Below, piece by piece: positions 41,668-52,546 of a stretch of DNA of 64,000 nucleotides (its first letter is position 1; each line of letters begins with the position of its first letter). Origin of the DNA: an uncultured Cohaesibacter sp. (GTDB lineage Bacteria > Pseudomonadota > Alphaproteobacteria > Rhizobiales > Cohaesibacteraceae); the NCBI RefSeq assembly GCF_963676485.1, contig NZ_OY781114.1, positions 2,136,501-2,200,500 of the forward strand, written 5' to 3'. The translations under genes and the position numbers were made by a program. Under the pieces are notes generated by a model, which did no database searches, was not told the DNA's origin, and worked only from the letters and a program-made list of their open reading frames with translations.

Positions 41668-43160
41668 CCGTCTGCCTTTTCCTTCAAATCTGCTGTCCAC
41701 CATGGTGAAGGATCGATCGCAACACCATCTTTTCTGAATTCAATATATAAAACTGGCCGTGAGGCGCTTGCATCCAAAAGATCACTGGAAGCCAGTCTCG
41801 TCTGCTGCATCTTTCCTACAGGTTCATTGGCCAAAACAAAACTCCCAACTTCGGGATATACTTCGTCCATTCCTGACAGAACGATATGGTAGCCGCCTCC
41901 GGCATTGATAATCAAGAGTTTCCCGAATGACCGGAAGGGGCCTGCATAGACAATCCAACCATCTGCCGGGCTGGAGACCTGCGCACCAATGCGTGTCGCA
42001 ACGGACATGCCCTTGGTTTGGCCTCCAAATCCATCATTATTGCCATAGGTTTTTATAATTGCACCATTGGCAGGTAAATGCATAAGGCCTTTCATCTTAA
42101 CAAAAGGTATGGCAGGAGAAAGGCGAGCGGCATCTTTTAATGCGGCTATCTTCTGCTTTTTTGTTTCAATTTCCTGCTGAAGGGCTCTTTTCTCGGCTTC
42201 TTTCGCTTCCTTGACGGCAATGCGGGCTGCTTCGATTTCCTGCTCCATGCCATTTATGAGCTGTTCAAGCGTGCGTGCTTTTGCTGCCAGTTCGGATGTT
42301 TTCTGCTGCTCCTGCTCTGCCGCTTGCGCCGTGGTTGCTTCTTGTGTCTTCTTTTTCTCGATCAGCAGGGCGAGGCGTTCATTTTCCTCTTGCAGGCTGG
42401 CCAGGCTGGATTGCAGCGCGTCCTTTTCCTGTTCGATATCTTTTTGCAATCGGATCATTTCTGCCAACTGGGTCGCCAGGGCGTTGGCCTCCACCCGGAT
42501 TTCGGGAACCAGGGTGGAAAGCAGGATGGCCGAGCGCACAGCATCCAGTGCTTCATTGGGGCGAATGACAAGAGCCGGTGGCGGGTTCCTGCCAATTCTT
42601 TGCAGGGCGGCAAGGATCTCGGAGAGTGAATCCCGCTCCTCTGCCAGAGAAACTTTCAGCTCGGTCTGGTCTTCAAACAACACTCTCAGCCGGTCTTCCC
42701 GCTGTGAAATGGAGCTCTCCAGATTGGAAATGCGCTTCCCGGTGGCGATCATATCGCTCTGGATGGTTTGGCGATCCGACTTCAGCTGATCAATTTCCGC
42801 GCCTAGTTCTTCTTGTCTCTTTTGGGAAACCGCAATGCTGGATTCCAGCTGGGCGAGGGCTTCCTCCTGCTCCTTGCGCGCCTTCAGGCGTGCTTTCAGG
42901 GCCCGCTCTGCTTGCAGTTCGGCTTCGGTTTTCTGGGGAGACTGGGTGGCGGACGGCTCCGCGTCTGCTGCGGGTGCAGGGATATTGGCGGGTGCTTCGG
43001 GGGCCGGTATAGGAAGCGGTTGGGTATTTTGAGCCTGCCCTGCCTTTGGCATCAAGGCGAGCATTGTGGCAGCCGCAAAAGCAAGGCCGATGAACGACCT
43101 TGTGCATGACTTTGTCCTCAGAGTGGGTTTGCTTGCCTTTTTGTCTCGCACCCGAATCAC
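41664..43160 (-). CDS. envC: EnvC-like murein hydrolase activator (degenerate LytM)
   Basis: 498 residues. A signal peptide ends near AQA (41-43), then a Pro/Ala linker, then a coiled coil from about 80 to 345 rich in Glu, Gln and Ala. The C-terminal LytM/M23 domain (about 370-490) has GQTKGMSVATRIGAQV in place of the zinc-binding HxGxD region, as in E. coli EnvC. It should therefore activate amidases rather than cut peptidoglycan itself. The overlap with ctpA fits joint control of septal peptidoglycan splitting. Confidence 0.9.
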   Translation of the reverse strand: MIRVRDKKASKPTLRTKSCTRSFIGLAFAAATMLALMPKAGQAQNTQPLPIPAPEAPANIPAPAADAEPSATQSPQKTEAELQAERALKARLKARKEQEEALAQLESSIAVSQKRQEELGAEIDQLKSDRQTIQSDMIATGKRISNLESSISQREDRLRVLFEDQTELKVSLAEERDSLSEILAALQRIGRNPPPALVIRPNEALDAVRSAILLSTLVPEIRVEANALATQLAEMIRLQKDIEQEKDALQSSLASLQEENERLALLIEKKKTQEATTAQAAEQEQQKTSELAAKARTLEQLINGMEQEIEAARIAVKEAKEAEKRALQQEIETKKQKIAALKDAARLSPAIPFVKMKGLMHLPANGAIIKTYGNNDGFGGQTKGMSVATRIGAQVSSPADGWIVYAGPFRSFGKLLIINAGGGYHIVLSGMDEVYPEVGSFVLANEPVGKMQQTRLASSDLLDASASRPVLYIEFRKDGVAIDPSPWWTADLKEKADG

Positions 43161-43271
43161 CTGTTGCGCCGATTTGTCAGCAATTTAGTGCATGCCCTTG
43201 ACGGGTGGAATCGTCTATGCGTGAAAAGGCTGCAATTATCGACCTTTTGTGACGACTTTTGGACGGACAGG

Positions 43272-43754
43272 TCAGCTGCGATGATAAGGATGGCCCGAGA
43301 GAATGGTCATGGCGCGGTATATCTGCTCGGAAAGAAGAATACGTGCGATCTGGTGGGGCCATGTCATGGCGCCAAGCGCAAGCTTTGCATGGGAGGCGCC
43401 AAGCAGTTGCTGGCCATGTCCATCAGGACCACCAAGGCAAAAGGCCATGGCTGGTGTCCCCTGATTGCGTTCCCTGTCTATCAGCTTGGCAAAGTCTTCG
43501 CTGGACATGTTCTTGCCATGCTCATCCAGTGCGACGATGAAGGTGCCAGTTGGCAGGGCTGAGAGGGTCTGCTCGGCCTCTTGTGCCTTGCGCTCTGCTG
43601 TATTGCGGGCGCGGCTTTCGGTAAACTCGAGAATGTCGGGACCATTGAGGCCGAGATTCCGGCCAGCCTTCTGGGCCCGGTCCTGATAGCGCGCAACGAG
43701 ATCCGTTTCGGGGCCAGCCTTTTGCCGCCCGATAGCGCTGATTATAAGCTTCAT
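43272..43754 (-). CDS. rlmH: 23S rRNA pseudouridine(1915) N3-methyltransferase RlmH
   Basis: 160 residues from the second of two adjacent ATGs (43754), which is better spaced from AGAGG. The SPOUT-fold SAM knot is visible in CLGGPDGHGQ and the C-terminal LALGAMTWPHQIARILLSEQIYRA. It methylates pseudouridine 1915 of 23S rRNA in the assembled ribosome. It lies between rsfS and envC in the same direction. Confidence 0.95.
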   Translation of the reverse strand: MKLIISAIGRQKAGPETDLVARYQDRAQKAGRNLGLNGPDILEFTESRARNTAERKAQEAEQTLSALPTGTFIVALDEHGKNMSSEDFAKLIDRERNQGTPAMAFCLGGPDGHGQQLLGASHAKLALGAMTWPHQIARILLSEQIYRAMTILSGHPYHRS

Positions 43755-43837
43755 CATCCTCTTTCCGGCTGGTCTCTCAAAGATATCTGGCCGATTTGGA
43801 CATCGGTCAGATCAAGAGACCAGTCTGTCAGACGGGA

Positions 43838-44227
43838 TTATAGATCTTCGTCTGCGTCCGCGGCCCACATCTTTTCGATGTTGTAGAATTCGCGCACTTC
43901 CGGACGGAAGATGTGAACGATCACGTCGCCGGTGTCGATCAGGACCCAATCGCAGTTGGGCAGACCTTCCACATTGGCGCTGCCAAAGCCGTTATCCTTG
44001 AGGTCTCGGAGGAGACGATCAGAAACGGCACCGACATGTCTGTGGGAGCGACCGGACGTGATGACCATATAGTCGGCAAGAGCGGACTTGCCGCGTAGAT
44101 CAATTGACAGAATGTCTTCGGCCTTGGCTTCGTCAAGGCTCGAAAGAATTACTGCGAGCGCCTGCTCAGGGTCCTTACGACCCGAAACGAGGCGGATGGG
44201 AGATGGACCTTCTGGCATGATCTCCAT
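43838..44227 (-). CDS. rsfS: Ribosomal silencing factor RsfS
   Basis: 129 residues (start 44227; ATG 44218 is an alternative). The RsfS/Iojap fold is shown by ILSIDLRGKSALADYMVITSGRSHRHV, ANVEGLPNCDWVLIDTGDVIVHIF and FYNIEKMW. It binds L14 and blocks subunit joining under starvation. Its place between nadD and rlmH is conserved. The 170-bp gap to nadD (44228-44397) contains no recognised feature. Confidence 0.95.
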   Translation of the reverse strand: MEIMPEGPSPIRLVSGRKDPEQALAVILSSLDEAKAEDILSIDLRGKSALADYMVITSGRSHRHVGAVSDRLLRDLKDNGFGSANVEGLPNCDWVLIDTGDVIVHIFRPEVREFYNIEKMWAADADEDL

Positions 44228-44397
44228 TTGTGCTGCGGTGGACAGGAATATACCTCTTGAATCAAACTGCAGACAGTTTCTATCCCGTTCATCAGCCGAT
44301 CAGGGCAATGAACGGACATGGACAGGGCAAAGACTGATCAAGGATCGATTCTTCACCCCATAAGAATAAGTCATGCTATGTGACATTTTCAAGGCTC

Positions 44398-45033
44398 TTA
44401 CGCGTCATGCGTGCCTTGGACTTTCGTGCTTTGCCTTAGTGCGGTGGAAGACAATTCCGAACGAGGACCATAAATGAAGGTCCAGACCGGACATTGCGTT
44501 GTCGCGAGAGTTGCTTCTTTGCAAGAAGGAAGCCGCGCCCATGCAAAGTTCCGCGCTGCCAGTGCGTTAAGCGGTGAGAGACTGTAGCCGGGACGGTCTA
44601 TAATGGCAACAGGGATTCTGTTGAAAATATCCTCCCAGCGCTGCCATTTGTGAAACTGCTTAAGATTATCAGCCCCCATAAGCCAAACCAGATGCGCCCC
44701 CTTTGTGCGTGTGCCCAACCAGTCCAGCGTTTCGGCGGTGAAATGGGTTCCGGCCTTGGCTTCAACCCCAGTGACATCAATCCGGGGATGGTCCATAAGG
44801 TGTGCCGTATCTCTCAGTCTTGTCTCAAGAGGCGGCAGTTCCTTTATATCTTTCAAAGGATTGCCTGGCGTGACAAGACACCAGATGCGATCCAGCTGCA
44901 GGCGTTTGAGGGCCGTGAGGGCCACATGTCTGTGGCCTTCATGGGCTGGATTGAAGCTGCCTCCATAAAGGCCGATACGCATGCCCGGAGCGACGAGCGG
45001 CAGATCGTGAGGGTAAATGCGGGATCGTGTCAT
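44398..45033 (-). CDS. nadD: Nicotinate-nucleotide adenylyltransferase
   Basis: 211 residues from 45033; the ATG at residue 18 (44982) is close to the conserved core and could be the start. The nucleotidyltransferase motif is GGSFNPAHEGH (24-34) and the second motif is SSTALR near the C-terminus. It makes deamido-NAD from nicotinate mononucleotide and ATP. It follows proA by 66 bp. Confidence 0.94.
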   Translation of the reverse strand: MTRSRIYPHDLPLVAPGMRIGLYGGSFNPAHEGHRHVALTALKRLQLDRIWCLVTPGNPLKDIKELPPLETRLRDTAHLMDHPRIDVTGVEAKAGTHFTAETLDWLGTRTKGAHLVWLMGADNLKQFHKWQRWEDIFNRIPVAIIDRPGYSLSPLNALAARNFAWARLPSCKEATLATTQCPVWTFIYGPRSELSSTALRQSTKVQGTHDA

Positions 45034-45099
45034 CGCGTCAGCCGACTGGAAAAGAGGGATGGAGCAGAGTGCAAGTTCCGTGTGGATGAGATGTTGAAA

Positions 45100-46374
45100 T
45101 CAGGGCCGGATCTGTCCTGATCCATGCACTCGATATTTGAAACTGGTCAATTGCTCCAGCCCAACCGGCCCGCGCGCATGCATGCGGCCCGTTGCGATGC
45201 CGATTTCGGCCCCCATGCCGAACTCGCCGCCATCGGCAAACTGGGTGGAGGCATTGTGCATAACGATGGCGCTGTCCACTTCCTTGAGGAATTTGTCGGC
45301 AACAAGGCCATTTTCCGTGATGATGCTCTCGGTGTGGTGTGAGCTGTAGTTGGCAATGTGATTGATGGCGGCATCGACTCCATCGACGATTTTTGCCGAG
45401 ATGATGGCGTCGAGATATTCCGTTGACCAATCCTCTTCGCTGGCCAGCTCTGCAGCAGGTAGAAGGGTTTTTATCTCATCGGTACCGCGCACCACGCACC
45501 CTGCCTGACTGAGTGTTTGCAACACATCCTTGCCAATGGTATCCGCAATGGAGCGATCGATCAGCAATGTTTCCGCGGCACCGCAAATGCCGGTGCGGCG
45601 CATCTTGGCGTTGAGCGTGATGGTTCGGGCTTTTTCCGGCTCGGCTTCCTTGTCGATATAGATGTGGCAAATGCCTTCCAGATGGGAGAAGACGGGTACG
45701 CGTGCTTCCGCTTGCACACGACCAACCAGTCCTTTGCCGCCGCGAGGAACAAGTACATCGAGATTGCCATTCAGCCCTTTGAGCATTTCGCCAACAGCGG
45801 CCCTGTCGGTGGTGGGCACGATCTGGATGCAATCGGCAGGCAATCCGGCGCTTTCAAGCCCTTTGGCCAGACAGGCATGAATGGCGCGGGAGGAATGGTA
45901 GCTGTCCGAGCCGCCGCGCAGGATAGAGGCGTTGCCAGCCTTCAGGCAGAGCGCTCCGGCATCGGCCGTGACATTGGGGCGGCTTTCAAAAATGACGCCG
46001 ATGACGCCGAGCGGTGTACGCACGCGCTCGATATGCAAGCCATTTGGGCGATCCCAGTCGGTGATGATGGTCCCGACAGGATCGGGCAGGGCAACAATGG
46101 CATCAAGGCCCGAAGCGATGGCTTCGATGCGTTCGGCGTCAAGGGTCAGGCGATCAAGGAAGGCCTTTGTCATGCCCTCTTCTTTGCCCTTGGCAATATC
46201 TTTGGCGTTGGCTTCCAGAATGGCAGGCATATCGGCGCGCATGGTGGCGGCTGCCTGACTGAGCGCTGCATTCTTCTGTTCCGTCGGGGCATTGGCCAGA
46301 TGGCGCGCCGCCTTGCGAGCCTTGGCTCCCAGCGCGTTCATGATTTCGGTAACAGTCCCTGTCATATCATTCAT
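45100..46374 (-). CDS. proA: Gamma-glutamyl phosphate reductase
   Basis: 424 residues. The catalytic cysteine is in [11 protein letters not shown], and [31 protein letters not shown] and RGPVGLEQL are all typical. It is the second enzyme of proline synthesis, reducing glutamyl phosphate to the semialdehyde. It lies downstream of proB with a 127-bp gap. Confidence 0.97.
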   Translation of the reverse strand: MNDMTGTVTEIMNALGAKARKAARHLANAPTEQKNAALSQAAATMRADMPAILEANAKDIAKGKEEGMTKAFLDRLTLDAERIEAIASGLDAIVALPDPVGTIITDWDRPNGLHIERVRTPLGVIGVIFESRPNVTADAGALCLKAGNASILRGGSDSYHSSRAIHACLAKGLESAGLPADCIQIVPTTDRAAVGEMLKGLNGNLDVLVPRGGKGLVGRVQAEARVPVFSHLEGICHIYIDKEAEPEKARTITLNAKMRRTGICGAAETLLIDRSIADTIGKDVLQTLSQAGCVVRGTDEIKTLLPAAELASEEDWSTEYLDAIISAKIVDGVDAAINHIANYSSHHTESIITENGLVADKFLKEVDSAIVMHNASTQFADGGEFGMGAEIGIATGRMHARGPVGLEQLTSFKYRVHGSGQIRP

Positions 46375-46501
46375 GGCGTGTCCCCCTTCGGGAAAGTGAC
46401 TTTATAACTGCGGATATAGGTGTTTAGCAGAGGCCGGGCAAGCTATCTTTGCCGCGCAGGCTTCAGGCTGTCTTTGGCTGCGGCGATTGGAAAACTGCGC
46501 T

Positions 46502-47653
46502 TCAGGCATGATCGGCATGATCCCCGTGATCTCCATGGTCTGATCCGCTCAAGACCATATCATCCCGATGGATAAGTTCAGCCCTGCCATCATAGCCCAG
46601 AATATCAGCGATCTGCGAGGATTTGCAGCCCCTGATCTGGTCAGCCTCGGAACGGTCATAGGCCACAAGGCCGCGTGCGATCTCAAGACCGGTGGAATCC
46701 AGAATGATCAGGGCGTCGCCCTTGGCGAAATCCCCTTCCAGATGGGTTACACCGGCAGGAAGCAGGCTTTTGCCACACATCAGAGCATGCACGGCGCCCT
46801 CATCCAGCGTGATGGTGCCGTGGGGTTCCAGATTGCCATTGATCCAGCGCTTGCGCTGGGTGATCGGGTTGGATTTGGGTTCAAACCAGCTGTGTTTTGC
46901 ACCATTCATGATCGCCTTGAGCGGATTATAGTCGCTGCCGTTGGCAATGATCATGGCTGTGCCGGCATTCACGGCGATCTTGGCTGCCGCGATTTTCGTG
47001 GTCATACCGCCTTTGGCAAGGGCCGATCCGGCGCTGCCAGCCATGGCTTCGATTTCTGGCGTGATATGCTCAATCACCGGAATGTGCTTGGCGCTGGGGT
47101 CTTTGGCGGGCGGGGCGGTGTAGAGACCGTCTATGTCTGATAGCAGGATGAGGCAATCGGCGCTGATCATGGTGGCAACACGGGCCGCGAGGCGGTCATT
47201 GTCGCCAAACTTGATTTCCGTGGTAGCAACCGTGTCATTCTCGTTGATGATTGGCACGGCGCCCAGCTTGAGCATGGTGGCCAGCGTTGCGCGGGCATTG
47301 AGATAGCGGCGGCGCTCCTCGGTGTCGCTAAGAGTCAGCAAGACCTGTCCCGTTGTCAGGTCCACCTTGTGCAGCGCATCGGCATAGGCTTCGCCCAGGG
47401 CAATCTGGCCGATTGCGGCTGCGGCCTGGCTTTCATGCAGCCTGAGTTTGCCTTTGGGCAACGCGACCTTGCGTCGCCCAAGCGCAATGGCTCCAGAGGA
47501 AACGATGATGATCTCCTTGCCCAGCTCATAAAGCATGGCGATGTCATCAATCAGGGTTTGCAGCCAGGCGGCACGCAGCCGACCTGTTTTTGCGTCTACA
47601 AGAGTTGCCGATCCGATTTTGACGACAATTCTCTTTTGATCCTCGAGTCTCAC
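46502..47653 (-). CDS. proB: Glutamate 5-kinase
   Basis: 383 residues with an amino-acid kinase domain ([10 protein letters not shown] at the N-terminus, [25 protein letters not shown]) and a C-terminal PUA domain. It phosphorylates glutamate as the first step to proline. An unusual short tail, [12 protein letters not shown], rich in His and Asp, follows the PUA domain. Confidence 0.97.
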   Translation of the reverse strand: MRLEDQKRIVVKIGSATLVDAKTGRLRAAWLQTLIDDIAMLYELGKEIIIVSSGAIALGRRKVALPKGKLRLHESQAAAAIGQIALGEAYADALHKVDLTTGQVLLTLSDTEERRRYLNARATLATMLKLGAVPIINENDTVATTEIKFGDNDRLAARVATMISADCLILLSDIDGLYTAPPAKDPSAKHIPVIEHITPEIEAMAGSAGSALAKGGMTTKIAAAKIAVNAGTAMIIANGSDYNPLKAIMNGAKHSWFEPKSNPITQRKRWINGNLEPHGTITLDEGAVHALMCGKSLLPAGVTHLEGDFAKGDALIILDSTGLEIARGLVAYDRSEADQIRGCKSSQIADILGYDGRAELIHRDDMVLSGSDHGDHGDHADHA

Positions 47654-47713
47654 TTGGAAGTCCGTCTCTGAAAGGCCCGAGAGGTCAGGCCGACGTTGCA
47701 GGTCACAGGGTCC

Positions 47714-47749
47714 AAGCCGTCAGGCGTCTGCATTCACGCGTGACGGCTT
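47714..47749. other. Long hairpin between obgE and proB
   Basis: AAGCCGTCA (47714-47722) pairs with TGACGGCTT (47741-47749), with an inner GCGT/ACGC stem. Both flanking genes run on the minus strand, where no U tract follows the stem. It may therefore attenuate or process the obgE-proB transcript rather than end it. Confidence 0.45.
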
Positions 47750-47766
47750 TTCAAAGCGCTTGGGCT

Positions 47767-49052
<1,286 letters not shown>

Positions 49053-49105
49053 CCTTTCTTTTGTGGGGTGCGACCTGTTTTGACCTTACAACAGGGGAGG
49101 TCTTT

Positions 49106-49660
49106 TCAGGCACTGCCTATCTGCAGGAACCGTTCGGAGGTCAGCTGCATAATGATTTCGGGTGCATTCTCGCCACGGGCTAGGCTGTAGCCTGTATCGC
49201 GGCGGACTTCCTCAAATCCCAGATTGCGCAGGAGATTGATCGAACGCGGATTGTCTTCAAAAGCCGCCGCGCACATTTTTTCGGTCGGCTCAAGTGGCAG
49301 ATACCAGTCAAGCAGACGGCGCACGGCCTCCTTCATGAAGCCTTTGCCCCAATAGGCTGTCGCAAGCCAGTAGCCTATGGTGGGTGCAAAGATTCCGACG
49401 TCGCGTTCGCTGGATGCCTTGATCCCAACGACTCCCATCAGGGTGTCGTCTTTGGTGATGGCCATATTGATCCCGACGACCCCTTTGTCCTGCTTTTCCA
49501 ACCATTCATTGGCGGCATTTTCAGGATAGGGATGGGGCAACACTGCCAAATATTTCGCAACCTCGAAGTCCTGACAATATTTTACAAGGTCTGGTGCATC
49601 GCTTGGGCGCAGAGGGCGCAAGACAAGCCGGTCACTCGCCAGATCAGGTATTCTCATCAT
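49106..49660 (-). CDS. RimJ/RimL-type GNAT N-acetyltransferase
   Basis: 184 residues. The N-terminal RLVLRPLRPSDAPDLVKYCQD and central GYWLATAYWGKGFMKEAVRRLLDW are typical of the RimJ/RimL acetyltransferases. The C-terminal segment is FEDNPRSINLLRNLGF. Its start codon overlaps the stop of the preceding GNAT gene (ATGATG at 49655-49660), so the two are coupled. The target is unknown; it could be a ribosomal protein or another amine. Confidence 0.88.
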   Translation of the reverse strand: MMRIPDLASDRLVLRPLRPSDAPDLVKYCQDFEVAKYLAVLPHPYPENAANEWLEKQDKGVVGINMAITKDDTLMGVVGIKASSERDVGIFAPTIGYWLATAYWGKGFMKEAVRRLLDWYLPLEPTEKMCAAAFEDNPRSINLLRNLGFEEVRRDTGYSLARGENAPEIIMQLTSERFLQIGSA

Positions 49661-50337
49661 GCCGCTCCTTTCAGGCTAAATGCTTTTGGCCCGCTGTTTG
49701 GGCCAAAGGACCATGCGTTTGCCTGGCCCATTCCGGACCAGTTGCGCAGGGCATACCAGACACCTCTGTCGAGGCGGTAGCGGTCGATCGGGATCATGCC
49801 GTTATAATGCTGGGAATGAGCCATACCGGTGCCGCTATATTGAAAACCGCATTTCTCGACAATGCGTCGAGAGCTGCCACACGAAACCCTGCACCGCGCG
49901 ATCAGCGCTTCGAGGGTTGGTTGATTGATGTTCGGGTTCGAAAATGCAAAGTCTGCCACAGCCTGAATGGCTCGTGTGGCATAGCCGTGCTGCCATTGGT
50001 CGCGATTGATCATCACGCTGATTTCGGCCTGCTTTCGGTTTTCTTCAAGAAGCAGGCAAATCACGCCGATCATGGAGCCTTTCATATCGGTGATGATGAA
50101 AGGGAACTCCGTTGGGTCTGTTTTTTCCGTCTGATTAAGGAACCAGGAGTCCGCCCCCTTGGCGGAAACCGGCAGCCAGTTGCTGCAAAGGTTCTTTGTC
50201 ATGGCCGGCGTATTTGCCAGAGCGACCAGCACATCCAGATCTGCACGAGCTGGGTGGCGCAACAGGAAAGGTTTGCTTTCCGAACCCTCTCTACAGTCAG
50301 GTTCGGTCTGCTGCAAGCTTTCGTCTATTTCCAACAT
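49657..50337 (-). CDS. GNAT N-acetyltransferase, second member of a coupled pair
   Basis: 226 residues from ATG 50337, which has AGGAGGG six bases upstream. A longer frame from 50475 crosses the rpmA terminator and is rejected. The acetyl-CoA region is WQHGYATRAIQAVADFAF and the C-terminal part has SSRRIVEKCGFQYSGTG. It is transcribed between rpmA and the second GNAT, beyond a terminator. Confidence 0.85.
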   Translation of the reverse strand: MLEIDESLQQTEPDCREGSESKPFLLRHPARADLDVLVALANTPAMTKNLCSNWLPVSAKGADSWFLNQTEKTDPTEFPFIITDMKGSMIGVICLLLEENRKQAEISVMINRDQWQHGYATRAIQAVADFAFSNPNINQPTLEALIARCRVSCGSSRRIVEKCGFQYSGTGMAHSQHYNGMIPIDRYRLDRGVWYALRNWSGMGQANAWSFGPNSGPKAFSLKGAA

Positions 50338-50370
50338 TTTGTCCCTCCTAAGGGCTTGGGTAAGGTCAAA

Positions 50371-50404
50371 AGAAAAAGGGAAGATGGTGTCCCATCTTCC
50401 CTTT
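50371..50404 (-). terminator. Intrinsic terminator after rplU-rpmA
   Basis: On the minus strand GGGAAGATGG pairs with CCATCTTCCC (50378-50401), flanked by AAA and followed by TTTTTCTTTT. It lies about 95 bp after the rpmA stop and 34 bp before the GNAT start. Confidence 0.93.
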
Positions 50405-50498
50405 AAATCTTTTGCCTCTTTAGCCCTTTTCAGGAGGGAGGCTTTACGATTTGCCGGGGTCTGGGACACCGGCAAATCGAATTATGTTCATGCCAGTG

Positions 50499-50768
50499 TT
50501 ATTCAGCCGCTTCCGCCATCGGGTTCACGGACACGTAAGTTCGGCCATTGGACTTGGTCTTGAACTCTACGTTTCCTTCGGTGGTCGCAAAAATGGTGTG
50601 ATCTTTGCCCATACCGACATTGTTGCCCGGATGCCACTTGGTGCCGCGCTGACGAATAATAATGTTGCCTGCGATGACTAGTTCACCGCCAAATTTTTTC
50701 ACGCCCAGACGGCGGCCGGCTGTATCGCGACCGTTACGGGATGAACCACCTGCTTTTTTATGTGCCAT
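50499..50768 (-). CDS. rpmA: 50S ribosomal protein L27
   Basis: 89 residues starting [18 protein letters not shown], the canonical L27 N-terminus that reaches the peptidyl transferase centre. [23 protein letters not shown] is intact. It lies 23 bp downstream of rplU. Confidence 0.98.
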   Translation of the reverse strand: MAHKKAGGSSRNGRDTAGRRLGVKKFGGELVIAGNIIIRQRGTKWHPGNNVGMGKDHTIFATTEGNVEFKTKSNGRTYVSVNPMAEAAE

Positions 50769-50791
50769 TTTGGTGTCTCCTGGTCTCTATC

Positions 50792-51403
50792 TTATTTCTC
50801 GGCTGCAAGAGCAGCGGCCTGCTCGATCCAGTTATCACGTTCGAAGCGGCCTTTTGCACTCAGGGCTTCTTCGGCTTTGTCGATGTCTTCAGCAGTGAAG
50901 GCAGCAATCTGAGCGTATGTGGTGATGCCCAGATCATTCAGTTTGCCTTCCATGACCTTGCCGAGACCTTTCAGTTTCTTCAGGTCGTCTTTGTCGCCTT
51001 CTGCTGCAGCGGCAACCGGAGCAGCTTCTGCCGGTGCGGCTTCAGCTTTTGCAGGGGTTGCTTTCTTGGCTGCTTTCGCAGGAGCTTTACCGCCGGTCAG
51101 GATCTCGGAGATCTTGACGGTGGTGAAATACTGGCGATGGCCATTGCGGCGACGTGAGTTCTGACGACGACGTTTCTTGAAGATGATGATCTTGCGGCCG
51201 CGGCCCTGATCAACAATCTCTGCTGCTACGGAGGCGCCTGCAACAAGAGGGGCACCTACTTCAGCTTCGCCTTCGCCGCCAACCAGCATAACGCTGTCAA
51301 AAACAACCGTTTCGCCAGCTTCGCCTTCGAGCTTTTCGACCTTGATTACATCTTCGGGGGAAACAGTGTACTGCTTACCACCGGTTTTGATGACTGCGAA
51401 CAT
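50792..51403 (-). CDS. rplU: 50S ribosomal protein L21 with C-terminal extension
   Basis: 203 residues, about twice the length of E. coli L21. The first 102 residues are the L21 domain ([40 protein letters not shown]). An Ala/Lys/Pro-rich linker follows, then a helix-hairpin-helix-like domain ([19 protein letters not shown]) at about 138-203. Such extensions occur in alphaproteobacterial L21; their role is not established. A good promoter lies about 170 bp upstream. Confidence 0.96.
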   Translation of the reverse strand: MFAVIKTGGKQYTVSPEDVIKVEKLEGEAGETVVFDSVMLVGGEGEAEVGAPLVAGASVAAEIVDQGRGRKIIIFKKRRRQNSRRRNGHRQYFTTVKISEILTGGKAPAKAAKKATPAKAEAAPAEAAPVAAAAEGDKDDLKKLKGLGKVMEGKLNDLGITTYAQIAAFTAEDIDKAEEALSAKGRFERDNWIEQAAALAAEK

Positions 51404-51717
51404 TTTTTTCTCCGTTCAGTCCAGGCTCCGGGATTTTACAATCGGCGGGTCTGTCTTTTTTCAGTCAGTTAACAGGAAGCTTGTTTGGCTAATAAAATCA
51501 AATATTTGTTGATTTAATCACAGACAAGCAAAAGGGCGCGGATTCGCGTCCACGCCTAGAGTTCTTGCGCAATATACTTGGAAAGGCATCAGAGTCAAGA
51601 AAAAGCTGCGGTTTTTGCTTTGCCATGCGCCGCTTTAATGCCGACCTTGAATGTCGGTCTATCGGCTCCCACATCCGTGTCGTATCATAAATGCTTTTTA
51701 AGAAGGGATGAATTTTG
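51404..51717. other. Divergent intergenic region between rplU and the MAPEG gene
   Basis: About 314 bp without a gene. It contains the rplU-rpmA promoter (51571-51598, minus) and a leader of about 160 nt for rplU, long enough for an autoregulatory structure, though none was recognised. Confidence 0.45.
51571..51598 (-). promoter_or_regulatory. Sigma-70-type promoter for rplU-rpmA
   Basis: On the minus strand TTGACT (51598-51593) and TATATT (51576-51571) are separated by 16 bp, a close match to the -35/-10 consensus. The predicted start is near 51563. Confidence 0.7.
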
Positions 51718-52152
51718 ATGCCGGAAGGAATTTCCCCATTCGCCAGCTATGCAATGGCTTTGGCGGCGGTTTATGCATTGCTCGTGATGGTTTTTGTACA
51801 GTCACTGGTCGCTGCTGTGGCTCATCGGGCGCAAAAATCTTATGTGCCCGGTGTTGTAGATGAGGCCTTGGGGCCTGAATCCTTTGTCTTTCGAAGCCAT
51901 AGGACCTTCATGAACTCCATCGAAAATGTGCCCTTCATGCTTGGCCTCATTCTCCTGGCCGTGATGACCGGTTTTGATGCCTGGTGGCTCTCGCTTTTAA
52001 GCTGGGTTTATGTTGGTGGCCGGTTGGCGCATATGATCACTTATTACCTTGTGGCAACGCGCAAAAATCCGAGTTTGCGCAGCTACTTCTTCATTCTCGC
52101 TATTCTGGCCCAACTTCTTCTCATGGTCATGCTGGGAGTATCCTGGCTTTAG
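51718..52152 (+). CDS. MAPEG family membrane protein
   Basis: 144 residues from ATG 51718. Four hydrophobic segments are visible, at about 10-32, 65-85, 88-105 and 120-143. The ALGPESFVFRSHRTFMNSIENVP segment between the first two fits the MAPEG fold (microsomal glutathione transferase-like). The N-x-x-E and R residues there usually bind glutathione. The substrate is unknown. It is the last gene before the tRNA-Ser. Confidence 0.8.
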   Translation: MPEGISPFASYAMALAAVYALLVMVFVQSLVAAVAHRAQKSYVPGVVDEALGPESFVFRSHRTFMNSIENVPFMLGLILLAVMTGFDAWWLSLLSWVYVGGRLAHMITYYLVATRKNPSLRSYFFILAILAQLLLMVMLGVSWL

Positions 52153-52320
52153 TCGCTAGTTTTTCAAGTTCACCAACAGGGGCTCAGAGCCCCAATTGGC
52201 GAATTTTCAGGGAATTGTTCAGGATGCTCTCCTCTCCTTTGTCGGTCTCTTGTGCGTGAGTGGGGATTTTTTCGTTTGGAGCCTTGAGCTTGATTGCCTG
52301 GATGTGTATGGTCCGGCCAC

Positions 52321-52358
52321 CTTTTTGAGCCATATTGGACCACACAATGCTCAAAAAG
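52321..52358. repeat. Perfect 10-nt inverted repeat just before tRNA-Ser
   Basis: CTTTTTGAGC (52321-52330) and GCTCAAAAAG (52349-52358) are exact complements, 6 bp before the tRNA gene. No U tract follows the structure on either strand, so a simple terminator is not convincing. It may be linked to the tRNA promoter, tRNA processing or recombination at this site. Confidence 0.5.
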
Positions 52359-52364
52359 TGTTGC

Positions 52365-52454
52365 GGAGAGGTGCCGGAGTGGTCGAACGGGGCGGTCTCG
52401 AAAACCGTTGATCGCGCAAGCGTTCCGAGGGTTCGAATCCCTCTCTCTCCGCCA
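52365..52454 (+). tRNA. tRNA-Ser (anticodon CGA)
   Basis: 90 nt with CCA encoded. A 7-bp acceptor stem GGAGAGG/TCTCTCC includes a terminal G-U. The anticodon stem GCGGT/ACCGT holds the loop CTCGAAA with anticodon CGA (codon UCG). The long variable arm and the T arm GGGTTCGAATCCC are typical of tRNA-Ser. It marks the boundary between core genes and the accessory region. Confidence 0.95.
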
Positions 52455-52546
52455 TGCATTTTTATAAAATATTGAAAATAAAAGATTTTTCAGAAAAAGA
52501 AAGATTTCTTCCCCCAATTCTTCCCCTTCCTTGATGCAGTTCTGAC

